In this document: in pieces, positions 51,092-61,135 of the stretch
Position numbering within the stretch: position 1 is the first letter of the stretch
How the letters are laid out: each line of letters starts with the position of its first letter
DNA from: Lactifluus volemus
Lineage: Eukaryota > Basidiomycota > Agaricomycetes > Russulales > Russulaceae
Reading direction: 5' to 3'
NCBI GenBank assembly: GCA_022376515.1
Contig: WTXI01000215.1
Location: 1-62,632, forward strand
DNA: 62,632 bases
Notes under the pieces: generated by a model
What the model was told of the DNA's origin: nothing
Databases searched by the model: none
Seen by the model: the letters and a program-made list of their open reading frames with translations, nothing else
Translations under genes and position numbers: made by a program

Positions 51092-51600
51092 CCGTGTCCA
51101 AAGTTGGCGCTAGCTCTGAGGGATGAAGAAGTTGGGGATCTGTTCGGGCCGAAGCAGGACTTGGCTGAGATGGTGGCTCAGTCGGCTCAGGAGAACGTCC
51201 TTCTGAATTTTCGACTTCTTCAACAGGCTCGGGCTCGGGTTCGTCAACACCGTCGCCGTCGCCATTCTGAGGCCTGTTCATTTCAGGGACTGGTGCCGGA
51301 TTTGCGATATGAGGCGATAAAGAGTGAGAGCCGACAGATGGAGAGGGGGTAACCTTCTCAAAGTTCTGAGGGAGCTGCTTCAACGAGTCATCGAGAATAG
51401 GCGACATGAGCTGCACCTGCGCCTTCTCTAGGTTTTTGGGTGCCGGAGGATTGGCGTTGGCAGATGCGCCAGAGCTGGGCGCAACGCCCCAATCGTCGAG
51501 ATCCGGGAGGGTGTGCGGTCATCTTCATCGCCTGCCCAGTCGATATGGCTTCCGGGGGTGGTAGGCCTGTTGGCGATCAGCCCATCACAATTGAGGAAGG
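51050..51600 (-). pseudogene. Captured fragment of a conserved basidiomycete protein of unknown function
   Basis: Reading leftward: RPTTPGSHIDWAGDEDD, a small frameshift, LPDLDDWGVAP, then MSPILDDSLKQLP and an acidic, Pro-rich stretch. The TPGSHIDWAGDEDD...LPDLDDWG motif is one I recall from uncharacterised basidiomycete proteins that have an RGG-rich region further upstream. The fragment is opposite in strand to its neighbours at 50328 and 51585, which argues for patchwork assembly. Confidence 0.4.
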
Positions 51601-52228
51601 TCACCAGCTCGGTCTGGAGACTGCCCTGAAACTCGCTCGTGCCCGTAAAATCGCGCGAGCGCCGCCTGCTAGCGGCGAGAAGTCAGGAAACCCACGTTCT
51701 CCAGTGAATCTCGCGGGCCACGAACTGGATGTCCTCGTCAAGGACCTCTTCCACTTGTCTTTGCCCGACGTAGATGCTGAGCGACCTTCCCCACCGCAAA
51801 CGCCTACTGAACGTGGTACCCCAACGGGTGGTCGCAACACTCCCCAACTTGGCATCAAGACTAATGGCACGAGCTCCCCTGGTTCTAATTCATTCCGAGG
51901 TGGATCGGTGATGGATGCCTATCTTACCTCTTCATCTCATGCTGACTTACCAGTGCAGGTGCGGGCGGCGGCCCCAATGGGGTTGCCAATGGGCACACAA
52001 ATGGAGCCAACGGCCATGTCAACGGCCGCGGAGGTCGCAAATAAGGTCGCCTCGACCCTACCGCCTGAGCCGCAGTCTACCCAAGCGGCCGGGCCAGGGG
52101 GGCGCGCGCGTGAGGGGGCTGGGAGGGTGTCAGCGTTTCCGATCCATGGCCAAAGCCCAAACATGCTCTACCGATTTTCCTGTACATCTGTATACCTATA
52201 TATTGTAGCTTTATGTACAAGAATATAA
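51585..52228 (+). pseudogene. Captured gene fragment, unidentified
   Basis: Frame with ITIEEGHQLGLETALKLARA, GHELDVLVKDLFHLSLPD and a Ser/Pro/Thr-rich part (SPPQTPTERGTPTGGRNTPQ). Normal-looking protein with no recognised domain. It ends about 130 bp before the right subterminal repeats of the giant hAT. Confidence 0.35.
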
Positions 52229-52354
52229 TGGTTTTATGAAAAAAGCAAAGGAACTTTGATACTGAAGCATGTGTTGTGCAGCCAGGCCAAGCTACAGGCA
52301 GCACCAAACAAAACAAGTGCCTGACATCCTCACACCATATATGGTAACCAATGT

Positions 52355-52483
52355 GGGTTTTGAGCGGCTCGCATGTGGCTCACGAGCGGCTTGCCAGATT
52401 TAGCCGTCAATCGGCTCGGCGTGGCTCCAAATGCAGCTCTGAGCGGCTCAGGAGCGGCTCAGAGCCGAGCCGTGGCAACACTA
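52355..52483. repeat. hAT right terminus: 20-bp TIR plus subterminal repeats
   Basis: TIR at 52464-52483, exact reverse complement of 28217-28236. GAGCGGCTC words are repeated at least five times between 52358 and 52462, mirroring the left end. Confidence 0.88.
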
Positions 52484-52615
52484 ACCGAGACAGTGTCGCG
52501 TCTCCTTTTTAGGCGCTGTAGTCCACGTTTCACTCTCCACCTTAGTTCACACGATTTCCCGTTAGACACACTCCGGCTCCCATCTATCTGCCGCTGTCAA
52601 CTTCTTAACATTTGA
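52484..52615 (+). other. Right flank and target duplication of the giant hAT
   Basis: ACCGAGAC at 52484-52491 repeats the left flank. With the element excised, the short ORF opened at 28196 would run on to a stop at about 52,613. From there to 52,820 no gene is seen. Confidence 0.5.
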
Positions 52616-52823
52616 TTATCGTGTACATTTTAGTCTGCTTAGCAATCAAACGTTTATTCGGATTTGGCCCGGCGTATTGTCTAAGTAAACGAAGCATGTC
52701 TTATGCCATTCAAGAATTAACAAGGTACGTTCAGTACACAAGGGAGTCCATTAGCAAAGTAATGATCAAGAAATCGGACGCAAGCAGTCCAGTCCATTGG
52801 TGCAATCACCCAACTTGAATGGT

Positions 52824-54669
52824 TCAAGCTGCGGTGGTGTTTGTGAATGTATCGCCGCCGGAAGTGTTGGAGACATCCGTTGGGAAGGAAACGAGTGTGC
52901 GATCTGTTAGTAAGTCCAAACAGTTGGGGCTCGATAAAGATGAATCATCTGCGCGAATCACAGGTGGCCCTGCTGTAGGAGGCAGCGTGAGGACGCTGGC
53001 CATGTTGCCTGCGATGCTACCTGCAGCGGATTCGCAAGATTGTGCAGGTGCGGGAACAGGCTCGGTGGGCAACTGGGACTCGGGTGGGACGACACTCTCA
53101 GGCTGGTCAGACGAAGGTTGTGAAGGTGTGATAATGCGAGCCCGTTTAGCCGTTCGTGGCGCAGACCTGGACTCAGAGTTAGCCTGAGCGACCTCGGGCT
53201 GATTTTCTTTGTTGCTTTCACGGACGTCCGAGTGAGTCTCGGTCCGACGCTTTCGACTGCTTCGTGTTTCCACCGTCATTTCAGTTTCATTATTGAACCG
53301 CAAAATCGTCCCCCCCGGGCGAAATGATGTATCTGTCATGTATCTGCATTGAGCAACTGCTTACACTTTGAATGTTATCCCTGCCCTGTACGCACCATCG
53401 GATGTATCTTCACTGGCATCCCCGTCCACACTCACTCCGACTCGATCAAAGCGACAGTCTTTACGCATGATCGCGTCAAGGATGGCCTGCATTTCGGTTT
53501 TATTGCGAATATGCGACAGCGCAGTTGGTGGCTGGTCCAAAGGCCATCCACGCAAAACGATGCCACTGCTATCAGGGATTCCTTTGGCCCACTTCGTCCA
53601 GTCTAGTCGGGGGTTTTCCCGATTCACAAGTTCTCCTGAATGACAGTGAGATATGAAAGATTGAACAACTTGAAGTTATGCTACGCACGGTACATCCTCC
53701 GGAGAATTTCCATTATTAATGACTTCATGGCATTCTTCCTATCGCCTTTGGCATTTTCTGATGCTTTCACGTTTATAACACCTGTGAAATTATGCATAAC
53801 TGGGCATCACCACACTATGTTGTGGCCTCACCTGCAAGGCGACTGTGGTTTGTCGAATATGCGTCGAAGTGTTTGGCAAGCTGTAAGGGCTTGAACTGGA
53901 GGTACTGGTCGATGAAGTCACCCCCCACTGTCGACACGCATACAAACGAATTAGTGAAGGGATCAGCGTCACGTCGTGCACCAATGACAAAATATTCAAA
54001 GTTGCTGCGTTGATTCAAATTTGCCAACTACTAGAGGTCATCGATGGTGGTCTTCCGGATATCCAATGTGAATACATACCTTCTGAGTGATGTGGTCCAA
54101 TGAGGTCCGTATGTCTTGTTGTGCGACGCTGGGCTTCCCAACGATACCTGTGTCCCGCTTGTCACGATTTTCCTGCAGAAGCGCCAGGAGGACTTCTTGG
54201 TCGGCTTCGGAGAGTGACTTGTAGTCACTACCGCTTTGTTTGCATTTCTCGATGATGCCGATGACACCGATCTTCTCAGGGTGCTCTTCTACGTTCCCTA
54301 GAATAAAGAAGATATATTAGATCTATAAAAATATAATGATAGGAAAGATTGCGTTCACTTACATCTACCATCCTCGATACGTGCTAGGCAAAACCGGTAC
54401 GCGTTCTGGATCGATGGACGACGCCGATCCTTGAATACTCGCCCTCCAAGGTGCACCATCGTTGACGCATGGTCGAAGGTGATCTCATGCTCATCCGCGA
54501 GGTCTTCGATGATCTTGTCGATGACCTCGATCGCTGCTTTGATAGCTGCGTTTAGCTTCACCTTCTTCTCGGTTGCCTGGGCTTTGGCACTAGCACGCTC
54601 TTGGTCACTCTTAGGTAGAGGTTTCGGGCGATGTTTCTTTTTCGAGTCCTCAGTAGTAACAATTGTCAT
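52824..54669 (-). CDS. Hypothetical basidiomycete protein (coil plus basic/acidic tail)
   Basis: ATG at 54669 starts MTIVTTEDSKKKHRPKPLPK. Exons: to about 54364; NVEEHPEKIGVIGIIEKCKQ...QDIRTSLDHITQK (about 54301-54080); LANLNQRSNFEYFVIGARRD...HFDAYSTNHSRLAG (about 54028-53833); a short exon INVKASENAKGDRKNAMKSL; ELVNRENPRLDWTKWAKGIP with VLRGWPLDQPP (about 53640-53368); and a last exon from about 53344 that is charged (RSSRKRRTETHSDVRESNKE) and ends at 52824. The TEDSKKKHRPKP start and the WTKW...VLRGWP block are, from memory, shared by many uncharacterised agaricomycete proteins. It appears intact. Function unknown; no enzyme motif seen. Confidence 0.65.
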
Positions 54670-54968
54670 GTTGCGAGGTGTGACTCTGATATGTACAAAT
54701 GAGGGATGGTAAACTAGATCGACTGGATGAAAGACGCGATTTAAGAAAGCTGGTAAACAAACGGTCACTAGACGGGGATACATAGAGACAGTCAGTAAAC
54801 CCCGTAGGAAGTGAACCAGGCACGTACCAAGAAACCATCAGGAATCCCAAAAGTGGGTGACGGTCAATTCAAGTTCAAATTCAATCTGTCAAACACGTGG
54901 GTAAGAGTGAAAACGGAGATGAACATAAGCGTATACCCTGTCAACTTGAAACAGTCCAATGTCCCAAT

Positions 54969-56088
54969 TCAGTTCTGCAGAGATATCAACGCTTTTGCGA
55001 CTGCTTGATTAAATCCGATGTCAACCAAGGCTTCCTCTTGGCACTGTTGCGGAACGTAATTGTAGACAGCCAAGACTTCACCTGACTTGGATTGTCCCTC
55101 ACGGAGCGAATTAAGGAGTTGTATGACAAGGGCGGGGAGTTTCTTCTTCTTCGTGGGAGATGGCGACCTTTGTTGACGTAGCGATGACACATTCAGATTG
55201 GGGGGGCCCAATCCTGTCCACGATAGACGGGAATCGGGATATGGGGTGGACGGCCGTGGGCCATCTTCCCGCACCGATAACGATGCTATGCGAGAGGACA
55301 ACTGACCGAAGGTACCCAGTTCATCAGATACTGTAGGTGCGTGCTCTCCATGCGAGATTGGAGCCAATGTGCAGCGGAGGGGTGACCAAAGACCCGACAA
55401 AACGTCAAGAGGAAGAGTCTGCGCCTGTGTGATAATCGAGTGAGTAGGCTCTAGGGGTTCCATAAGAGCCTTAGCAAAATAATTGGATCGCTTGGCGCGA
55501 GTGCGGAAATCCCGCATGTAGGCAATGCCAAGTTGTGACAGACATATCGTCTTGATGTCCTCGATGGCAGGGTCGTAGATATGTGGGTAGAGTGTGAAAA
55601 TGTTGCTCGAAAACAGGCGCACGTTGCGATCGTTAAGGGACAGTGTATGTGCGGGGTCCATTGCCTCTGATGGGCGCCGCTCTCCTTGAAAGACCGCAAA
55701 TATGCAGGCGACGCCGCAACAGCGCTCAAGCGCAGCAACCTGGTTTTATTTCGTATATTAGCTACCATAGGAATAGGAATTAAGTGATACGCACCGCATC
55801 CAATATTATTCGCACCAATCTCTCTCGTGTCTCCTTCCTATCGACACTTTGCTTGATAAACCCCTCGTGCAAACCGCTTTCGACAGTCGGGAATGCATTT
55901 TGGTCTAATGACCAACCAGAAATGGCGCGCGCAGTCTCTGCAGAGCGAGCATTGTGAGAGAAGCGTTGGTCTTGAATTCCATTGATGCACACTGTTATGG
56001 CAGCATTGGAAACAGTATCCCAGTGAGGGCCAACATCACCCTTTTTCGAGATGCCAGTGTCAGATTGAAGAGGAAGACGAGAACGCAT
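54969..56088 (-). CDS. Hypothetical protein, two exons
   Basis: An exon of 56088-55795 (98 codons, starting MRSRLPLQSDTGISKKGDVG) joins through a 55-bp intron (donor GTGCGT, acceptor AACCAG) to 55739-54969 in phase, giving 354 residues. The middle reads LFSSNIFTLYPHIYDPAIED and LGIAYMRDFRTRAKRSNYF; the C-terminal part has a Ser/Pro-rich linker (QQRSPSPTKKKKLPALVIQL) and helices. I recognise no domain. The clean splice and lack of stops support a real gene. It lies head-to-tail 300 bp upstream of the other hypothetical gene. Confidence 0.6.
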
Positions 56089-58396
56089 TGGGGGGAAAAT
56101 AACACAGGAAACACAGAGAATGTGGCGTAGGTGCGAGCCCAGGGATGGCTTTAAATCAGAAGCACCTGGAGAGAACTAAGACTCAGACAGTTTCAGGGGT
56201 CGTTCTTTATTGGCACAGGAGACGGCCTTTATGCGCAAGGAAAGGAAAGACCATAGACAAATAGATATTGAGAAGACAGGTCCGCACTGGAACGCCGCAT
56301 ATCTTCCGATGTCAGCCACTGACAGCCCGAGCAAGAGCGCCGAGAATCGACATTCCGTTCAAGGAACTTTTGACGCTTGAGCAGAAAGCAAGGCTTAATT
56401 TCGTGCTATCTAGGCGGGCCGGGCCGCCAATGTCATTGACGCGAGATGCGAGGCACCTCGGATTGGACCGTGGCGTGACATTCATTGAAGGTGATAATCT
56501 TTATCGCTTTATCATATACCTGTAGTTCTCAGACAATATGATTTATTTTATGCACCCTTGTCTCAGTGTGTAAAATTTACTCTGATCTACGAGGCTTGAT
56601 GGCCTCGCGTCTGTGTTCTTTCTGGCCCTTGCCCGATATGGGCTCGAGCCGGTCCGGGAGGCCGCTTGCGCGAGCCCGACACTTACCGACGCGTCGGGCG
56701 ACGCCTGGCGCAGCCTCGAGCTGGCCCGTTAATTTAGATAGCTTAGGATCAAAGATCCTAAGTAGTAGTTACTTAATACCTCACTCAAATATATCTATCT
56801 CGATGTGAACTATTTTTATTTATTGTAAGGCATCCACTAAGGGCCGCCTTACAGTCTGAAAGATTGATCTGAAAGAGAGCTGTTATGCTCCGAGTGTAAT
56901 CTTGGGATCTGAACAATGTGTGAACATCGAGCAAGAGAGTTGGAGGCAAAGATGGGAGACTAGTGTACATGAGACCGGTCCGGCCTCCCACAACCCTCAG
57001 ATCCAGTCCGATCGTGCTAGATCGCAGCCCTCTTTCTGAAGCTATTCGTACAGTATCATCATGACATGATAAACCACATATTTCCACCATAATCCAGTAG
57101 CTTTAGTGATATGTAGTGACCTACAAGGTGTGCAATGAAAATCACTCACCATTCCACTGTCAGATACAATAAAGGAGTTCAGATCTACGTCGATCTCCCT
57201 CTAAACCAATGCAATTCACTTTGTGAGGGTGGAATGATGAATTCTGTGTTGCATACTTTAAATATGCACAAAATTTGCAAGCGTGCCAATAAAAAAACCA
57301 TCAGACATATATAGGGTGTGCTATAGGTTTACAGCGCAGTGTAACATCATTTGTGAAACTCGAGACTTGACGCGTCCAGATGTACCTTTCATAATACATT
57401 TTCCACAGTTTACACACCTTCCACATAGATCCACTACTTCATTTTCAACATGTATATTTAAATTGTATGTCTCTACGTGTACATGCATCCTTAGACAAAT
57501 CGCATGGCTCTAGGGGGAGATCGGTACAGATCTTGTCCTTATCATAAGCACTCCGGCACGTTATGTTTGATGTTTGGGGTTTTGATTCAAACCAGCACTA
57601 TTTTAAACCGAAAAAACGCCACATTTCAATGCACATTTTAGTTCTCTATCTTTATGTGATCATAGCGCCCAGAAAGTGTGAGCCCAAGAGCCACGATCTG
57701 GACGATTTTTGTGGGATCAACTGAATCCGGGGCTATCTCAACGGCCGGACCGTGCATCCGGGCAAGACTCCCGCTCGCTCTCGTTCATGTTTTTCAAGAT
57801 GTTTTTGTATCGATTACACTCAATCTATGATGGAACTTGACTTGGTTCTATGTGTATGGGAGCTGGGTCCACTTTGTACGTCACTTGGGAACCTCGATCA
57901 CTGATAGCTATCGACTTCGACTTGTGATCTGCGAACTGCGAAGCAAGTGCTCTTTCTTTGGGAACTATCATATATTGGTCTAGGCACATTCAATTTGTGA
58001 ACGGCTGCTTTACATCTAGCTAGGAATCTGATCTCAGAGCCTAGGTTACTGCCAGCACTGGCTGGAGCCGCTGAACTCTTGGACGACACTCTGGTATCTT
58101 ACTAGTATCTCAGGACGCTTGGGACACTCAGGCAAGGGCAGTAATGCACTCTCTATGGGTTACGTGCACACGTAGTCACTGCTTGGAAAAGCTGGTGAGT
58201 ATTGAAAGTTGTTATCTCGGAAACATCAATATCTGACAATCCCATTACTAGAAATGTACAATCCATCACCGCGCATCCATTTTGGGCCGCTGGCATGCCC
58301 CAAATAAGCAGGGCACTTCATATAAGCTTCGTATTTGGTGATGTAGTCCCCGGCTGTTCCCAGAAAACTGACAACTATTCCCACATCCCCTTCAAC
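56089..58396. other. Intergenic region without recognised genes
   Basis: Mostly AT-rich from 56,800 to 58,200. It contains a palindrome CTTAGGATC-AAA-GATCCTAAG (56742-56762) next to a GC-rich block at 56,590-56,730. Open frames of 75-100 codons on both strands show no motifs. The part just before 58,397 may hold the promoter or first exon of the KDZ-associated gene. Confidence 0.45.
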
Positions 58397-58977
58397 ATGG
58401 TAAACGGACGTGTCAAGTTTCATATCGCTCCTACTGGTCGTCGCAAACACCCACCCAGCGGCCCCCGATTTGACAATGTCGCAAAGCTTCGAGTTGAGCT
58501 AATAAGCAAGGCAAAGCAAAAGGCCATAGATGAGTTATTCGCGGAGCGTACTAAAGTCGAATATGCGAGTGAGTATGGCATGTTTCAATTTATTGAAGGC
58601 CATCTAATCCAGCACAAGGATTGTCTTCAAGTAGCAAGCGTGCTCTCGGGCTGGACAATGCCACAGGACGAGATGATTTAATGGAAGATATCCAAAACGA
58701 AGCAGGCGAATGGATTGACGATGACTGGGACAACAGCCCCCTCGACATGGAGATGCAGATAGCTGGTGAGGGGCACGAAATAGAACACTTTGAGGAGTAC
58801 ATTGGGTCGTAAGTACTGTCAACACAGAATTTATACAGTCTTATTCACTGGTTATTGGACACCACAGGTCGCGCAGACGCCACAATAGGCAAACACGGTC
58901 GCAGCGCATTCAGATCGCCCAGTCTAAGTGGGAGACCCAGCTCCCGTCACTTATCGATAGTTACCTTCAGTACAAGT
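58397..58977 (+). pseudogene. KDZ-transposon-associated protein, N-terminal fragment, split by gypsy-3
   Basis: ATG at 58397 starts MVNGRVKFHIAPTGRRKHPP. It continues SKAKQKAIDELFAERTKVEY and MFQFIEGHLIQHKDC, then needs a frame change near 58,620 to continue GLDNATGRDDLMEDIQNEAG and FEEYIGS. An intron (about 58809-58868) leads to SRRRHNRQTRSQRIQIAQSK and WETQLPSLIDSYLQYK, where the LTR interrupts. This R.RWE.QLP.L...YL.Y.. start is typical of agaricomycete proteins with a Cys cluster and KDZ transposase domain. The frameshift suggests decay. The downstream part lies beyond the window. Confidence 0.6.
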
Positions 58978-59456
58978 GTCACGGTAACGTGACGTGACGG
59001 TCACAGGTGACCCTGACTCATCATTTTCCTTCTCTTACTCATCGATATGTTGGACGATTCTCTCACCTTCCGTTAGCTTCCGTAACATTCCGGTTAGTTC
59101 CATATGCTTCTATACATTCACAGGGACACCCCTGAACATTCTAGTACGATCCGCTATCCAAGTATATATATCCCTTGTATCTCTGAGACGGGCCTTAAGC
59201 TCGTTCTCCTGTAGAACTCAGGTAGTCGATACAGCGAGCAATACAAGTGGCTGTTCAGCCTTCCCTTCCCCTTCCTCTCTGAAAGACTGCTTCCTCTTTG
59301 AGTGAAGCCTCTGAAGACTTGCGTGGATCGCGCCACAACCAAGTCTTCTACTCTTCGACTAGACCTTCGCGCCTTAGTCCTTGCGGCCGCTTCGTCGTTC
59401 CGCTCAGTCAGCACGACTCAGACCCGAAACCACGCCACGGTGACCTGACCGTGACA
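58978..59456 (+). repeat. gypsy-3 5' LTR
   Basis: 479 bp. Starts with overlapping GTGACG/TGACGG words, has TTCCG repeats at about 59065-59105, a TATATATA box at 59163-59170 and the predicted transcript start AAGCTCGTTCT at 59197-59207. Confidence 0.85.
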
Positions 59457-59458
59457 TT

Positions 59459-59469
59459 AGAACGAGCTT
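59459..59469 (+). other. gypsy-3 primer-binding site, self-priming type
   Basis: AGAACGAGCTT lies two bases after the LTR and is the exact complement of AAGCTCGTTCT at 59197-59207 in the LTR, about 30 bp after the TATA box, as in gypsy-1 and gypsy-2. Confidence 0.62.
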
Positions 59470-59497
59470 TCACTCGAAACAAACAGATAAAAGAATC

Positions 59498-61134
59498 ATG
59501 ACTTCGACACCAGCAGCAACCAGTTCCTCAAGAGATTGGAGGAACACATACGAAACAAGCATTGAACATGAAACCGATCCCGCTAAAGTGCGGTGCCCGT
59601 TCCCAGTCAGACCCGAAATAAATGATACAATCCCGAAGAAATACACCGTGAACATGGAGCATATTCTAATGGAAACGGGGCATGTTCCATGGTCCGGATA
59701 CTACACAAACTATAAACACACACGCATCGCGCTCTCAAACGCATGGGGGGTGTGGTTCGAAATCGAACGGCGCATTAACGAAATCGTGGCCGTTCGAGTC
59801 GCACGAAACTCATTGAAATTGCTACACCTTCCGGTAGAAGGGCTCGATATGAGAGAGCTCATCCGATCGGGAGAACCGATCGATGCAACGAACCCCCCCT
59901 CTCGCGCCCCGACACCATTCCAAACACCGTACAACCCCCCGAATATCCCCAGAGACGAGCCCGAAGAAAGACCCGAACGTGACGACGAAATGCGCGCGAA
60001 CGTTGGACGGTCAACCGATACCGCACGGGAACCCCCTCGCCGTCATACGGGACGCCCCCGAGGCGACGGCGACGACCCCTATGGACTAGACGATGTCTTA
60101 GACGAACCTATGGGGAAAAATAATGTCAGATTGGAAGGAATCCCCCCGAGAAGTTCACAGGAGAAAGGGGACATACCATACCCTTCCTAACCAAATTCAA
60201 AAGGTTTATTTTGATGAATCGAGATGCTGCAATTGCCAGAGACCCCTACAAGAGATCAGCTTTCTTCCTATCCTTGATAGGAGGAACGAAAACGGATGGA
60301 TGGGTCGAGCGGTCGTACGACTGGCTCGATCGCGCCGAGCGCGACCCGTCCATCCTTCCCTACGACACCACGGCTTGGGAAGTCCTGGAAAGCGAATTTA
60401 AGCGAGCCTTCGTCGACTATGCAGAGCATGAAAAAGCCCAAGATGAGATCCGACGACTTAAGATGACCAACGAAAACGTTGACCAGTATATCGCGGACTT
60501 CGAACGTTTGGGCCATCGCGCGGGGTTGGATCTCGATGACCCGATGGCGCTACGCCTGTTTGCTCGCGGTCTTCCCATCGGACTTGCGGATTCATGCATC
60601 GATATTGAAAATCCGGAAACATTTGAACAATGGACAAAGGCAGCACAAAGACACCATCGGAACTGGCTGCGGAAACGCGCCATCCATTCGAATTACGGCG
60701 GAACAAACAACCGACAACAGAACCAAAAAGGAAACCAAGGTGGCAGCAACTTTTACTGGCGCAGACCTCAGCAAAACCAGAATAACAACTCCCCCTCACG
60801 TTCGCGCTGGCAGGCAAAAGACCCAAACGCAATGGATACATCCGCAGTCGCCAGGAAAGCTACTACCGATGCTGAAAAAGAGCAGCATCGAAAGGAGGGA
60901 CGTTGTTTCGAATGCAGCCAACAGGGCCACCTTGCACGAAACTGTCCGAATAGGAAACCGCGCGTCCGGGCCGCCGATGCCGGAACCGAAAAATCAACCT
61001 CACTCGAAGAACAGAAATCCTACACTCCAGCAGAGGCGGCGGCCTTCATTAAGAAATTCTCTGATGAAGAAAGAGAGGAATTCGTGAAGAGCCTTCAAGC
61101 TCTAGGAGAGGATGCGGGTTTTCAAGCGGCCTGA
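59498..61134 (+). pseudogene. gypsy-3 Gag (one frameshift)
   Basis: An ATG at 59498 opens the frame (MTSTPAATSSSRDWRNTYET), with YTNYKHTRIALSNAWGVWFE in the N-terminal block and an Asp/Arg-rich linker. At a run of six C near 60143 the frame is lost; in the shifted frame PPEKFTGERGHTIPFLTKFK and RFILMNRDAA continue directly into capsid sequence (WEVLESEFKRAFVDY, DLDDPMALRLFARGLP) and the zinc knuckle CFECSQQGHLARNC (about 60907-60948). It ends at a TGA, with pol following in the -1 frame. One lost base explains the break. Confidence 0.85.
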
Positions 61135-61135
61135 A

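Larger units (their letters stand above)
28217..52483 (-). mobile_element. Giant hAT DNA transposon with captured host-gene cargo
   Basis: Seen directly: a 20-bp terminal inverted repeat TAGTGTTGCCACGGCTCGGC at 28217-28236 and its exact reverse complement at 52464-52483; an identical 8-bp duplication ACCGAGAC outside both ends (28209-28216 and 52484-52491); related GAGCCGCTC-type subterminal repeats inside both ends; and a hAT transposase gene on the minus strand between them. Eight-bp duplications and this TIR style are hallmarks of the hAT superfamily. The span is 24,267 bp, or about 15.2 kb after subtracting a nested gypsy (7.77 kb) and a nested MULE-like element (1.33 kb). That is far above the usual 3-5 kb of hAT elements; the excess is made of fragments of unrelated genes on both strands. 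I infer one autonomous element with acquired cargo. Confidence 0.9.

Noticed and set aside
52355..52483. Right hAT terminus as a separate small MITE
   Set aside because: No partner end lies nearby, whereas the end at 28217 has an identical TIR and the same 8-bp duplication.
56590..56730. Possible tRNA or structured RNA in the GC-rich block
   Set aside because: I could not fold a cloverleaf or find box A/B elements; only a short palindrome is clear nearby.
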